A DNA stretch of 41,832 nucleotides from JAHITU01 sp964486155. GTDB lineage: Bacteria > Patescibacteriota > Minisyncoccia > Phycocordibacterales > UBA12079. The notes beneath the pieces are model-generated. The model did not search any database. It had not been told where the DNA came from and was given only the letters and a program-made list of their open reading frames with translations. The position numbers and the translations under genes were made by a program. Numbering within the stretch: position 1 is the stretch's first letter; the number at the start of each line of letters is the position of its first letter. The DNA lies in assembly GCA_964486155.1 (NCBI GenBank), contig CAZAKQ010000006.1:1-41832 (forward strand). Reading direction: 5' to 3'. Shown here in pieces: positions 29,509 through 36,307 of the stretch.

Positions 29509-29636
29509 AAGGTTTGGTTTGTTGGAGAGTGGAAGGTTGTGGTTTTTTCATTATATAATTATATATAATCATATAATAAAAAAATTATGATAATGAGGGG
29601 TGGAGAGGGTTGGTGGTTGTAGAAAAATAGGGGAGA

Positions 29637-29861
29637 TTGGTGTATGATTGGGGTATAATTGAAAATTATGCTCGAGTAGTTGACCTGAAAGAAATTGAAG
29701 GAAATGATTTTAACTTAAATGTAAGTCGCTATATTGAAAATGGAGAAAAAGAAGAAGAAATTGATGTTTCTGTTGTTAAAAAAGAGTTAGTCCAATTAGA
29801 AAAAGAAAGAGATCAGATAAACAAAAAGGTTGAGGGTTATTTAAAAGAATTAAAATATTGA
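29637..29861 (+). pseudogene. hsdM: C-terminal fragment of type I methyltransferase subunit HsdM
   Basis: The 74 codons read ENYARVVDLKEIEGNDFNLN, VSRYIENGEKEEEIDVSVVKKE and a coiled helical end, the C terminus of HsdM subunits (ARVVxLxEIxxNDxNLNVSRYV). The catalytic part (NPPF and the SAM motif) is absent; the frame has no proper start and begins in G-rich intergenic sequence. So it is the 3' remnant of an hsdM gene. The next gene starts 3 bp after its stop, the original operon spacing. Confidence 0.85.
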
Positions 29862-29863
29862 TT

Positions 29864-30310
29864 ATGAGTGATAAATTGAAAGAATATTTAAGACCTTTTG
29901 TTGATTGGATCAAGGTTAAGGCAAAAATACATATAAAAGAAGACGAGTTTTTGGATTTCAAAGTTAGGCAAATATGGTGGGCAAATGTAGGTTTGAATGT
30001 TGGTTCTGAGCAAAACGGGAAGAATAAGGATTTTGATAGACCTGTTTTGGTTTTGAGAAAATTTGGACAAAGTTTGTTTTGGGCGGTTCCGTTAACAACA
30101 AAGCAGAAAGATAGGGTTTATAGAATGGAATTTGATTACAAATCTTATTTTGAAAATATTGAGGGTGATATTTTCTCAGAAGATAAAAAAGGGATATTAG
30201 TTTTGAATCAATTAAAAGCAATGAGTAGTAAGAGGTTGATAAGAAAAACAGGAGTTGTTTCTGAAAATGAGTTTGAAAATATTATAAATAAAATAAAAGA
30301 GATGTTATAA
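29864..30310 (+). CDS. PemK/MazF-like toxin family protein
   Basis: 148 residues. An N-terminal helical extension (about 1-28) precedes the MazF/PemK-type SH3-like barrel: VRQIWWANVGLNVGSEQNGKNKDFDRPVLVLRKFG, AVPLTTKQK, and LNQLKAMSSKRLIRKTGVV. In the family these strands carry the ribonuclease site. No cognate antitoxin precedes or follows; the upstream neighbour is the hsdM remnant. It is an orphan that likely rode with the type I restriction operon. Terminator at 30312. Start ATG chosen over an upstream TTG. Confidence 0.8.
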   Translation: MSDKLKEYLRPFVDWIKVKAKIHIKEDEFLDFKVRQIWWANVGLNVGSEQNGKNKDFDRPVLVLRKFGQSLFWAVPLTTKQKDRVYRMEFDYKSYFENIEGDIFSEDKKGILVLNQLKAMSSKRLIRKTGVVSENEFENIINKIKEML

Positions 30311-30311
30311 A

Positions 30312-30343
30312 AACAAAAACATCTCAGAGAGATGTTTTTGTAA
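30312..30343 (+). terminator. terminator after the PemK-like gene
   Basis: CAAAAACATCTC-AGA-GAGATGTTTTTG. An additional TTTATC-CTCGCG-GATAAA hairpin follows. Confidence 0.75.
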
Positions 30344-30450
30344 CGGTCTTTATCCTCGCGGATAAAGTCTCGGAACCCGAAGGTCATATGTACCTATAAT
30401 TATAGCGAGCGGTCGCTAAAAGTCAACAATTAAAAGTGTTAATAAAAAAA

Positions 30451-30906
30451 ATGAAAATAAATTTAACTAAAAAGCAATATCAAGCATTAGCAAAAACCGT
30501 TTATTTAGGCAACTGGATGGCAAATGCGCATAGAACTGGGAGAGAGGGAGATGAAAGACTTGAGGAGTATAATAAAATTTCCGATTATATTTTTTCACTT
30601 GCTCCTGAGTTTGGTTTTTCTGAACATTATGAGCATGATTTAGAACATAACGATGAGGAGGGTTTTAATACAGAAGTATCAAGATTGTATGAAGAGTATG
30701 ATGAAGAAGCTTTTTGGGACAGTCTTGCTGATGAATTAGGAAAAAGAGATTTTTTTGCAAAATATCTTGAGAGAGAAAGAAAAGAAATGTCTAAGGAAGA
30801 ACATTTTGAAAAATTGATGGAATGTATAGATAAATATGAAGACGAGTTTGTTGAAAACGGTTTAGAGAGATTAAAAATAATTAATAGTGAAAATGAAAAT
30901 AAATAA
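30451..30906 (+). CDS. hypothetical acidic protein
   Basis: 151 residues, very acidic (many EE/DE), helical. Starts MKINLTKKQYQALAKTVYLG, then a His-containing stretch (HYEHDLEHNDEEGFN). No catalytic motif recognised. It lies between the PemK-like gene and the hsdS remnant, hence probably an accessory gene of the former restriction operon. Start ATG 30451 chosen; a GTG five codons upstream is possible. Confidence 0.65.
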   Translation: MKINLTKKQYQALAKTVYLGNWMANAHRTGREGDERLEEYNKISDYIFSLAPEFGFSEHYEHDLEHNDEEGFNTEVSRLYEEYDEEAFWDSLADELGKRDFFAKYLERERKEMSKEEHFEKLMECIDKYEDEFVENGLERLKIINSENENK

Positions 30907-30947
30907 AAATTATATATTTATGGTAAAATACAGGTAATATAAAACTA

Positions 30948-31034
30948 ATTAAATACCAAAAAGAAAAACTAACCCAACTTAAAAAAGATTTAATGCAAGA
31001 TCTTTTGAGTGGTGAAGTTAGGGTTAATATATAA
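30948..31034 (+). pseudogene. hsdS: C-terminal fragment of type I specificity subunit HsdS
   Basis: The frame encodes KKEKLTQLKKDLMQDLLSGE followed by VRVNI and a stop, the characteristic end of HsdS subunits (LKKGLMQDLLTGKVRV). A stop lies just upstream in frame and there is no target-recognition domain. Only the last 28 codons survive. Confidence 0.8.
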
Positions 31035-31038
31035 AATT

Positions 31039-31890
31039 ATGGCAGATAAAAAATTTTTAGAAGAATATCCTTTATATAAAAAATTTAAAAGTGATTTAAG
31101 ATATTACCATAGTAATTTTTCTGGTATTTCTGAGAGCAATATTCCAAAACCAGCAATACATATGCATTGTGATATTTGTAACTCCGCACAGACTTTTAAT
31201 ATGTCAAATGAATATTACTGTTCTACTCTCCGTCCAGATAATATAAACGGAAAGGTTAAAAAAATAGATTATGTTTGTTCTGCTTGTGAAAAAGGTTCAA
31301 TATATTTTATGGTTTATTTTTCTCAAGAAAAAATTGATGATAGTGAAACACAGATAATTTTTGAAAAGGTTGGGCAAATTCCAGCTTGGAGTATAAATAT
31401 AGACAAGGAATTAGGACAAATACTCGGAGATTATAAAGAATATTACAAGAGAGGATTAATCTGTGAATCGCAAGGTTATGGTGTTGGTGCTTTTGCATAT
31501 TTTAGGAGAATAGTAGAGAGTATTATTGACGAATTACTTGATTCAATAGTTCCGCTATTAAAAGAAGAGGATCTTGGAAAATACAAAAAAGCCCTTGAAG
31601 AAACCAAAAAAACAAGAGTTGCTCAGGAAAAAATTGACTTAGTTAAAGATCTAATTCCTACATCTCTTCGACCAAATGATATGAATCCCTTAGGTATTTT
31701 ACATTCTTCTTTAAGTGAAGGTTTACATACTAAAACAGATGAGGGTTGTTTAGAATTAGCTGATGCGGTTAGAAAATCTTTAACTTTTTTGATTAAAAGG
31801 ATTTTAAAGGAAAAAGATGAAAATAAATATTTCGCTGATAGTATGAAAAAGTTTTTAGAAAAGAAGAACAAAAAGAAAACTAAAAAATAA
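31039..31890 (+). CDS. zinc-finger / DUF4145-like protein
   Basis: 283 residues. The N-terminal third has two CxxC pairs (CDIC and CSAC, about 54-90), a probable zinc ribbon. The C-terminal half is helical with CESQGYGVGAFAYFRRIVESIIDEL and LHSSLSEGLHTKTDEGCLELADAVRKSLTFLIKRIL, resembling DUF4145-type domains often found beside restriction genes. It starts 4 bp after the hsdS stop and ends 1 bp before the hsdR remnant, so it is an accessory gene of the type I operon left intact. Start ATG 31039 preferred to GTG 31009, which would overlap hsdS. Confidence 0.65.
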   Translation: MADKKFLEEYPLYKKFKSDLRYYHSNFSGISESNIPKPAIHMHCDICNSAQTFNMSNEYYCSTLRPDNINGKVKKIDYVCSACEKGSIYFMVYFSQEKIDDSETQIIFEKVGQIPAWSINIDKELGQILGDYKEYYKRGLICESQGYGVGAFAYFRRIVESIIDELLDSIVPLLKEEDLGKYKKALEETKKTRVAQEKIDLVKDLIPTSLRPNDMNPLGILHSSLSEGLHTKTDEGCLELADAVRKSLTFLIKRILKEKDENKYFADSMKKFLEKKNKKKTKK

Positions 31891-31891
31891 C

Positions 31892-31969
31892 ATGAGATTC
31901 AATGAACAATATACAGTAGAAAATCATATTATTAAGTTTTTGGAAAAAGAGCTTGGTTATGTGATATAA
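31892..31969 (+). pseudogene. hsdR: N-terminal fragment of type I restriction subunit HsdR
   Basis: MRFNEQYTVENHIIKFLEKE and a stop after LGYVI: the conserved start of HsdR (MKFNExYTVENxIIxFLxExLGY). The frame ends within 25 codons, at the point where the promoter of the following methyltransferase begins. The nuclease and helicase domains are gone. Confidence 0.8.
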
Positions 31970-31970
31970 T
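31962..31970 (+). promoter_or_regulatory. extended -10 of the methyltransferase (leaderless)
   Basis: TGATATAAT, 7 nt before the ATG at 31978; it overlaps the end of the hsdR remnant. Confidence 0.6.
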
Positions 31971-31977
31971 AATTTAT

Positions 31978-32793
31978 ATGAAATCAGACAAAATTTTAAG
32001 TTCGGTGAAAGAAAAACCATATTTCCAAAAAGATAATTTTGTTTTGTATAAAGACGATAGTATTAATTTTTTAAATCAATTACCTGAAAATTCAATTGAT
32101 ATGATTTTTGCTGATCCCCCATATAATTTATCAAATGGTGGGTTTAGTGTTCATGCCGGTAAAAGAGTCAGTGTTAATAAAGGAGATTGGGATAAATCTA
32201 ATGGTTTTGATAAAGATTTAGAATTTCATATGAAATGGATTGATGCTTGTAAAAGAGTATTAAAACCTCACGGAACTATTTGGATAAGTGGAACTTATCA
32301 TTCTATATATCAATGTGGTTATTCTTTGCAAAAGAATGGATACCATATTTTAAATGATATTTCTTGGTTCAAGCCAAATGCTGCTCCTAATTTAAGTTGC
32401 CGCTTTTTTACTGCAAGTCATGAGACTCTAATTTGGGCAAGAAAAGATAAAAAAGCTAAACATATTTTTGACTATCCTTTAATGAGAGGAGGAGATTGGC
32501 CAGAAGATAAATTTAAAGTTCCTAATAAACAAATGAGATCTGTTTGGTCTATCAATACACCAAAAAATGGAGAAAAAAAATTTGGTAAACATCCAACCCA
32601 AAAACCTTTAGATTTATTAAGAAGGATAGTTTTATCTAGTACGAAAAAAGGGGATATTGTTCTTGATCCATTTACAGGAAGTTCAACCACAGGTCTTGCT
32701 GCTGTAATGAATGGCAGAAAGTTTGTTGGAATAGATTTAGAAAAAAAATATTTGAATTTATCAAAAAAAAGATTTAATGATTTAAGTAAATAG
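31978..32793 (+). CDS. DNA adenine methyltransferase, DpnA/HinfI-like (beta class)
   Basis: 271 residues. Site-specific N6-adenine methyltransferase. The catalytic DPPY motif (IFADPPYNLSNGG, about 41-53) comes first and the SAM-binding motif DPFTGSSTTG (about 230-239) near the C terminus, the beta order. The intervening KGDWDK, GTIWISGTYHSIYQ, NPSC-type segment (NAAPNLSCRFFTASHET) and GKHPTQKP are shared with M2.DpnII (DpnA) and M.HinfI. The next gene is a probable nuclease starting 4 bp after the stop, so this is a compact type II restriction-modification pair. The recognition site cannot be read from sequence. Confidence 0.9.
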   Translation: MKSDKILSSVKEKPYFQKDNFVLYKDDSINFLNQLPENSIDMIFADPPYNLSNGGFSVHAGKRVSVNKGDWDKSNGFDKDLEFHMKWIDACKRVLKPHGTIWISGTYHSIYQCGYSLQKNGYHILNDISWFKPNAAPNLSCRFFTASHETLIWARKDKKAKHIFDYPLMRGGDWPEDKFKVPNKQMRSVWSINTPKNGEKKFGKHPTQKPLDLLRRIVLSSTKKGDIVLDPFTGSSTTGLAAVMNGRKFVGIDLEKKYLNLSKKRFNDLSK

Positions 32794-32797
32794 TATT

Positions 32798-33325
32798 ATG
32801 AAAAAAGGAGGAATAGGCGGAGCTCATACAAAAACAGGTCTTTATTTTGAAGATCAAGTAGATTTTTTAACTCTTATTAAAAAGCAAAAAGGATATAAGG
32901 TTAAAGGAAATGATATTTTTTATAATGACAAAAAAGTAGCGATGTCTTTTAAAAAATATGGTTTATATAAATATCTTGAAAGTGAAGGTATTAATTATTT
33001 AGATCATATTTCCAAAAGAGTTTTACCTGATGATGCTATTTTTGTTATTGTAAACAACACTATGTTTATTCTAGAAATAAAATTTCAAGAAGTTGCTGGT
33101 TCTACAGATGAAAAATTACAAACATGTGATTTTAAAATAAAGCAATATAGAAAACTATTATCAAAATTAAATGTGGAAGTAGAATATATTTATATTTTGA
33201 ATGATTGGTTTGATACAGTGGGATATAAAGATGTCTTGGATTATATTATTTCTATAAAAGGTTGTTCGTATTATTTTAACTATTTACCTCTTAAGAAAAT
33301 AGGATTACCTATACCTAAAAAATAA
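32798..33325 (+). CDS. probable type II restriction endonuclease (PD-(D/E)XK)
   Basis: 175 residues. The segment LPDDAIFVIVNNTMFILEIKFQEVAGSTDEKLQTC (about 75-109) has the layout of a PD-(D/E)XK core: Asp (PDD), strand, then E-x-K in LEIKFQ. GGIGGAHTKTGLYFE at the start and the YIYILNDWF strand are consistent with a small restriction enzyme. Position directly after a DpnA-like methyltransferase supports the role. No exact family assignment from sequence alone. Confidence 0.75.
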   Translation: MKKGGIGGAHTKTGLYFEDQVDFLTLIKKQKGYKVKGNDIFYNDKKVAMSFKKYGLYKYLESEGINYLDHISKRVLPDDAIFVIVNNTMFILEIKFQEVAGSTDEKLQTCDFKIKQYRKLLSKLNVEVEYIYILNDWFDTVGYKDVLDYIISIKGCSYYFNYLPLKKIGLPIPKK

Positions 33326-33339
33326 TTTAAAATAAAGAT

Positions 33340-33783
33340 ATGAAAATTACGGAGAGTAAAAAATGGGGGAATTGGTGGTTGGTTGGTTTTATTTTGGTTT
33401 TTATTGTAATTGTTGGGTGTGTGGTTGTGGATCAGGGGTTTGAGGCGGAGGGGATGGATGTTTTGGTTGAGCGGGCGGTTGAAGGTGTGGGGGTTGTGCC
33501 TCCTTATGAATTTACAACTGATGCTTGTTCGCTTTTCCCTAATAATTTGTTTGGAGTTGATATTTCAGATATTTGTATTAATCATGATATGCAATATTGG
33601 GCAGGGGGAGATGCTGAAGCTAGGAAGCTTTCTGATTTGGAATTGAAAAAAGAAGTTAATGAAATATTGTATCCTGTGGGGACTTTGATGTATTTGGGAA
33701 TTAGAGTTTTTGGACATCCTTTGGTTCCTGCTCCTTGGAGATGGGGTTATGGGTATGATTATTCTTTTACCTTTAAATATTAA
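33340..33783 (+). CDS. exported phospholipase A2-like protein
   Basis: 147 residues. N-terminal helix (NWWLVGFILVFIVIVGC, about 11-27) ending in a Cys that may be lipidated. The core TTDACSLFPNN...ISDICINHDMQYWAGGDAEARKLSD contains the Cys-x-x-His-Asp arrangement (CINHD) of phospholipase A2-like folds, with a possible Asp/Glu further on. Whether it hydrolyses lipids is inference. Its DNA is more G-rich than that of its neighbours (ggggatggatgttttgg). Followed by two palindromes. Confidence 0.6.
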   Translation: MKITESKKWGNWWLVGFILVFIVIVGCVVVDQGFEAEGMDVLVERAVEGVGVVPPYEFTTDACSLFPNNLFGVDISDICINHDMQYWAGGDAEARKLSDLELKKEVNEILYPVGTLMYLGIRVFGHPLVPAPWRWGYGYDYSFTFKY

Positions 33784-33784
33784 A

Positions 33785-33824
33785 ATATCTATTATGTTAT
33801 TATCAATAATAAGATAATAGATAT
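33785..33824. repeat. 40-bp palindrome (CTATTATGTTATTAT type), copy 2
   Basis: ATATCTATTATGTTATTAT around CA, one mismatch in the right arm. Confidence 0.65.
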
Positions 33825-33909
33825 TAAAAACATTAATTTGTTATTATGGTTTTATTGATAAAACCATAATAACAATTGTAGGGTGGGGTGTGGTATAATT
33901 TAATTATGA
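33820..33909. repeat. 90-bp duplicated promoter block, copy A
   Basis: Identical except for one base to 34871-34960. It contains the 36-bp palindrome (33839-33874) and the extended -10 TGGTATAAT (33891-33899), and ends at a start codon-like ATGA. Confidence 0.85.
33839..33874. repeat. 36-bp palindrome (TGTTATTATGG type), copy 2
   Basis: TGTTATTATGGTTTTAT around TG. Confidence 0.75.
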
Positions 33910-33913
33910 AATT

Positions 33914-34588
33914 ATGAATAGTAGTAATACACGCAATTATATATTTGTTGATGAATCGGGTGACCCCGGGAAACCTTTTAAAAAAGATTCTCAAGGAAAC
34001 AAGATCCCAACAGGAGCTAGTCTTTATTACATTCTTTCTGCTGTTTGTGTTAATTCCGAACAGCTGTTTTTATTGGAAGATAAGATAATGGAAGCAAAAA
34101 ACAAGTTTGGCTACAAGAAAGAAATAAAAAGTACAGATATTTCTTTAGGTTTATATAAAGAGCTTTTAGATATACTTAATCAACTTAATATTAAAATTTA
34201 TTATAGACTAGTTGATAAGAAAAAATACAAAGGAAAATTTGCTGCGGATGGTAGAAAAAATCACAATGTTTTTGATGAATATAATTTAGTTAAATTAGTC
34301 AACTTAGCAATAAGAAAATCAAAATTTCTTAATACTGAAGTGGTAATTGATAGAGCAGATAGGAGATTATTAGATGGTAATTTTGAAAATTGTGATAAAT
34401 ATTTAAAAAAGAGAGTAAATACAAAAACAATAGAAAGAATAAAACATATTACTCATGTGGATTCAGAGTATGTTAACGCGATGCAAATGTCAGATTTGGT
34501 AAGTGGAGCAATTAAAGATTATTTTACAAAAAGAAATACAGATTTAAAGAAAGTTATTAAAAGTAGTTTGTTAGTCAAGATTTTTTAG
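33914..34588 (+). CDS. DUF3800 family protein
   Basis: 224 residues. Starts with YIFVDESGDPG (about 9-19), the hallmark first strand of DUF3800, then a central Asp (VVIDRADRR) and QMSDLVSGAIKDYF near the end; these acidic residues form an RNase H-like active site in the family. Such proteins are common in defence and mobile islands and are suspected nucleases. The extended -10 lies 14 nt before the ATG; an alternative ATG at 33906 is out of frame after three codons. Confidence 0.85.
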   Translation: MNSSNTRNYIFVDESGDPGKPFKKDSQGNKIPTGASLYYILSAVCVNSEQLFLLEDKIMEAKNKFGYKKEIKSTDISLGLYKELLDILNQLNIKIYYRLVDKKKYKGKFAADGRKNHNVFDEYNLVKLVNLAIRKSKFLNTEVVIDRADRRLLDGNFENCDKYLKKRVNTKTIERIKHITHVDSEYVNAMQMSDLVSGAIKDYFTKRNTDLKKVIKSSLLVKIF

Positions 34589-34646
34589 ACAAACAAAAAA
34601 AGCGGGCACCCACACCTGGGACACACTTTTTTATATTTAAAGTATA

Positions 34647-34673
34647 TACCTATGATAGTAGCATGTCAAACAA
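34647..34673 (+). other. shared 3' element (ATAATnATAGC...GTCAA), copy 4
   Basis: TACCTATGATAGTAGC followed closely by GTCAA. Similar strings follow the genes ending at 18200, 22127 and 30310. Confidence 0.35.
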
Positions 34674-34714
34674 AGTCGTGGATAAATAAGTTTAATAATT
34701 AATTAAAAAAATAT

Positions 34715-34819
34715 ATGAGGACTAAGAAAAAAATTGCGGTGGTTGTGGCTTTGTTATCTGCTCTTGGGTTGGGTGGGTATAAAGTGGTGAAGACTACTAA
34801 TTATGGAGGGAGGAAATGA
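34715..34819 (+). pseudogene. truncated duplicate of the thermonuclease N terminus
   Basis: 34 codons: MRTKKKIAVVVALLSALGLG, continuing to NYGG, then RK and stop. The DNA at about 34722-34812 is virtually identical to the 5' end of the intact gene at 35409. Only the signal peptide survives. It marks a partial duplication event. Confidence 0.85.
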
Positions 34820-34870
34820 AAAGATAATAAGAATATTTATATTATTCGTTTAGCTTGTAAAAGATAATAA

Positions 34871-34960
34871 GATATTAAAAACATTAATTTGTTATTATGG
34901 TTTTATTGATAAAACCATAATAACAATTGTAGGGTGGGGTGTGATATAATTTAATTATGA
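34871..34960. repeat. 90-bp duplicated promoter block, copy B
   Basis: Second copy of 33820-33909; includes the palindrome 34890-34925 and the extended -10 TGATATAAT (34942-34950). Confidence 0.85.
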
Positions 34961-35064
34961 ATCTCGTTAGAGATTTAAAATGAGAAGTCTTTTATTTGGG
35001 AGGATAAAGAATTAAAAATTTAACTGGGGTTATCTATTAAAAATAGATTATCTCTAACGGGATG
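34957..35064 (+). promoter_or_regulatory. leader with mini-ORF and long-range stem before the MazG-like gene
   Basis: The transcript would start at about 34957 with an 8-codon ORF (MNLVRDLK, 34957-34983). ATCTCGTTAGAGAT inside it can pair with ATCTCTAACGGGAT (35050-35063), 13 Watson-Crick pairs plus one G-U, which would hide the start codon at 35062. Translation of the mini-ORF would open it. Looks like an attenuator or translational switch. Confidence 0.5.
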
Positions 35065-35382
35065 AAAAAGAAAACACAAGTTGATGAGTTAGCGAAGAAG
35101 GCAAAATTGGTAATGGAAAAATATAAAGAGGAATTTCCTGAAATAAAGGTAGATCGGGATTATTTTCCGTTTAAAGTAACTGAAGAATGGGGTGAATGTA
35201 TGCAAGCTTATTTAATGTATACAGATAGAGGTAGACAAAAGAATAAAAATAAAGAAGAAATAAAAAAGATATTCTTTCGAGAGTTTGCAGATGTTTTTGG
35301 TTTTTTGCTTTTGTTTGCTAAAGAAGAAGGAATTGATATTGAAAAAGAACTTCAAGATAAGTGGTTTTATAGGTTGGATTAG
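35062..35382 (+). CDS. MazG-like NTP pyrophosphohydrolase
   Basis: 106 residues, all-helical. EEWGECMQAYL (about 42-52) and EFADVFGFLLLFAKEEGID (about 77-95) form the EExxE...ExxD metal-binding pattern of the MazG/dUTPase-like superfamily. These enzymes hydrolyse non-canonical or excess NTPs (house-cleaning, or effectors in stress). Short single-domain form. It lies 26 bp before the thermonuclease gene and behind the duplicated promoter block. Confidence 0.8.
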   Translation: MKKKTQVDELAKKAKLVMEKYKEEFPEIKVDRDYFPFKVTEEWGECMQAYLMYTDRGRQKNKNKEEIKKIFFREFADVFGFLLLFAKEEGIDIEKELQDKWFYRLD

Positions 35383-35408
35383 GAATTAACAATTAATTAA
35401 ATTTATGT

Positions 35409-36188
35409 ATGGGGACTAAAAAGAAAATTGCGGTGGTTGTGGCTTTGTTATCTGCTCTTGGGTTGGGTGGGTATAAAGTGGTGAAGACTACTAATTATGG
35501 AGGGATAGAGGAGAATTTACATAAGGTAGTAGAAGTGGTGGATGGGGATACTTTTATTGTAGAAGGGTGGACTACTTCGCAAGCTCGCAGAGAAGATCAA
35601 GATGGAGAAGAGTCGGAGGAAGTTTCGGTGCGGATTTTGAATATTGCGGCTCCTGACAAAGGGGAATGTTATTTTGAAGAATCTCGGGATGCTTTGAAAA
35701 AATTAATTGAAGAGAGGGAAGTGAAATTGAGGAAAGATGTTTCTGGAGTGGATAAATTTGGGAGATTATTAAGACATGTTTTTGTTCCTTCTGGAACTGA
35801 AGATGAGGATGATATTTTAGTAGCTCAGTATATGGTGGAGAATGGTTTTGCTAAAGCTATTCCGACTGCTCCTGATTTCGAATATAAAAGATATTTAGCT
35901 CAAAGAGAGAATATTGCTATTTCTGAAAAATTGGGAGTGTGGGGAAATTGTAAAGAATTACCTAAATATTTTGGAGATACTACTGATATGCCGATTGAGA
36001 ATCCGGAATGTGTAATTAAGGGTAATATTTCAACTGAAAACCCAACTAAATTTTATTTTTTGCCGAATTGTGCACCTTATGCTCAGATAAAAATTGATGC
36101 TGAAAGAGGAGAAAGATATTTTTGTTCTGAAAAAGAAGCTGAAGAGGCTGGATTTACTAAATCTTCAACATGTAATTCTAAATACTAG
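35409..36188 (+). CDS. exported thermonuclease-like protein with sunset domain
   Basis: 259 residues. Signal or anchor helix (about 4-24). Staphylococcal-nuclease (TNase) domain about 38-190: VVDGDTF, VRILNIAAPDKGECYFEESRDALKKL and DKFGRLLRHVFV carry the expected Asp/Arg/Glu positions. The C terminus (about 198-259) has PECVIKGNISTENPTKFYFLPNC, then AERGERYFCSEKEAEEAGF, the small 'sunset' domain often joined to extracellular nucleases. Likely secreted or surface-held; DNA/RNA degradation for nucleotide scavenging is a reasonable role. Its 5' end was partly duplicated at 34715. Confidence 0.9.
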   Translation: MGTKKKIAVVVALLSALGLGGYKVVKTTNYGGIEENLHKVVEVVDGDTFIVEGWTTSQARREDQDGEESEEVSVRILNIAAPDKGECYFEESRDALKKLIEEREVKLRKDVSGVDKFGRLLRHVFVPSGTEDEDDILVAQYMVENGFAKAIPTAPDFEYKRYLAQRENIAISEKLGVWGNCKELPKYFGDTTDMPIENPECVIKGNISTENPTKFYFLPNCAPYAQIKIDAERGERYFCSEKEAEEAGFTKSSTCNSKY

Positions 36189-36307
36189 ATTTAATTTTAA
36201 GAAATTAGATGGTTTTGGTGTGGGTTGTTGTTTAATTAATTTTTTAAATATGATAATATCTATTTTAGGAAAGTAAATTGTAAATAATAAATATAAAAGG
36301 AGTTTAA

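Larger units (their letters stand above)
29051..29636. other. 586-bp gene-free region rich in palindromes
   Basis: Holds one GC-rich palindrome (29090-29118), a terminator (29129-29159), three ATTCTA-type palindromes (29189, 29404, 29481) and a perfect ACGGTCGT hairpin (29299-29336). The rightmost 100 bp are unusually G-rich on this strand (gaggggtggagagggttgg). No gene seen. Confidence 0.6.

Noticed and set aside
31009..31038. GTG start for the DUF4145-like gene
   Set aside because: It would overlap the hsdS remnant and add unrelated residues; ATG 31039 follows the hsdS stop by 4 bp.
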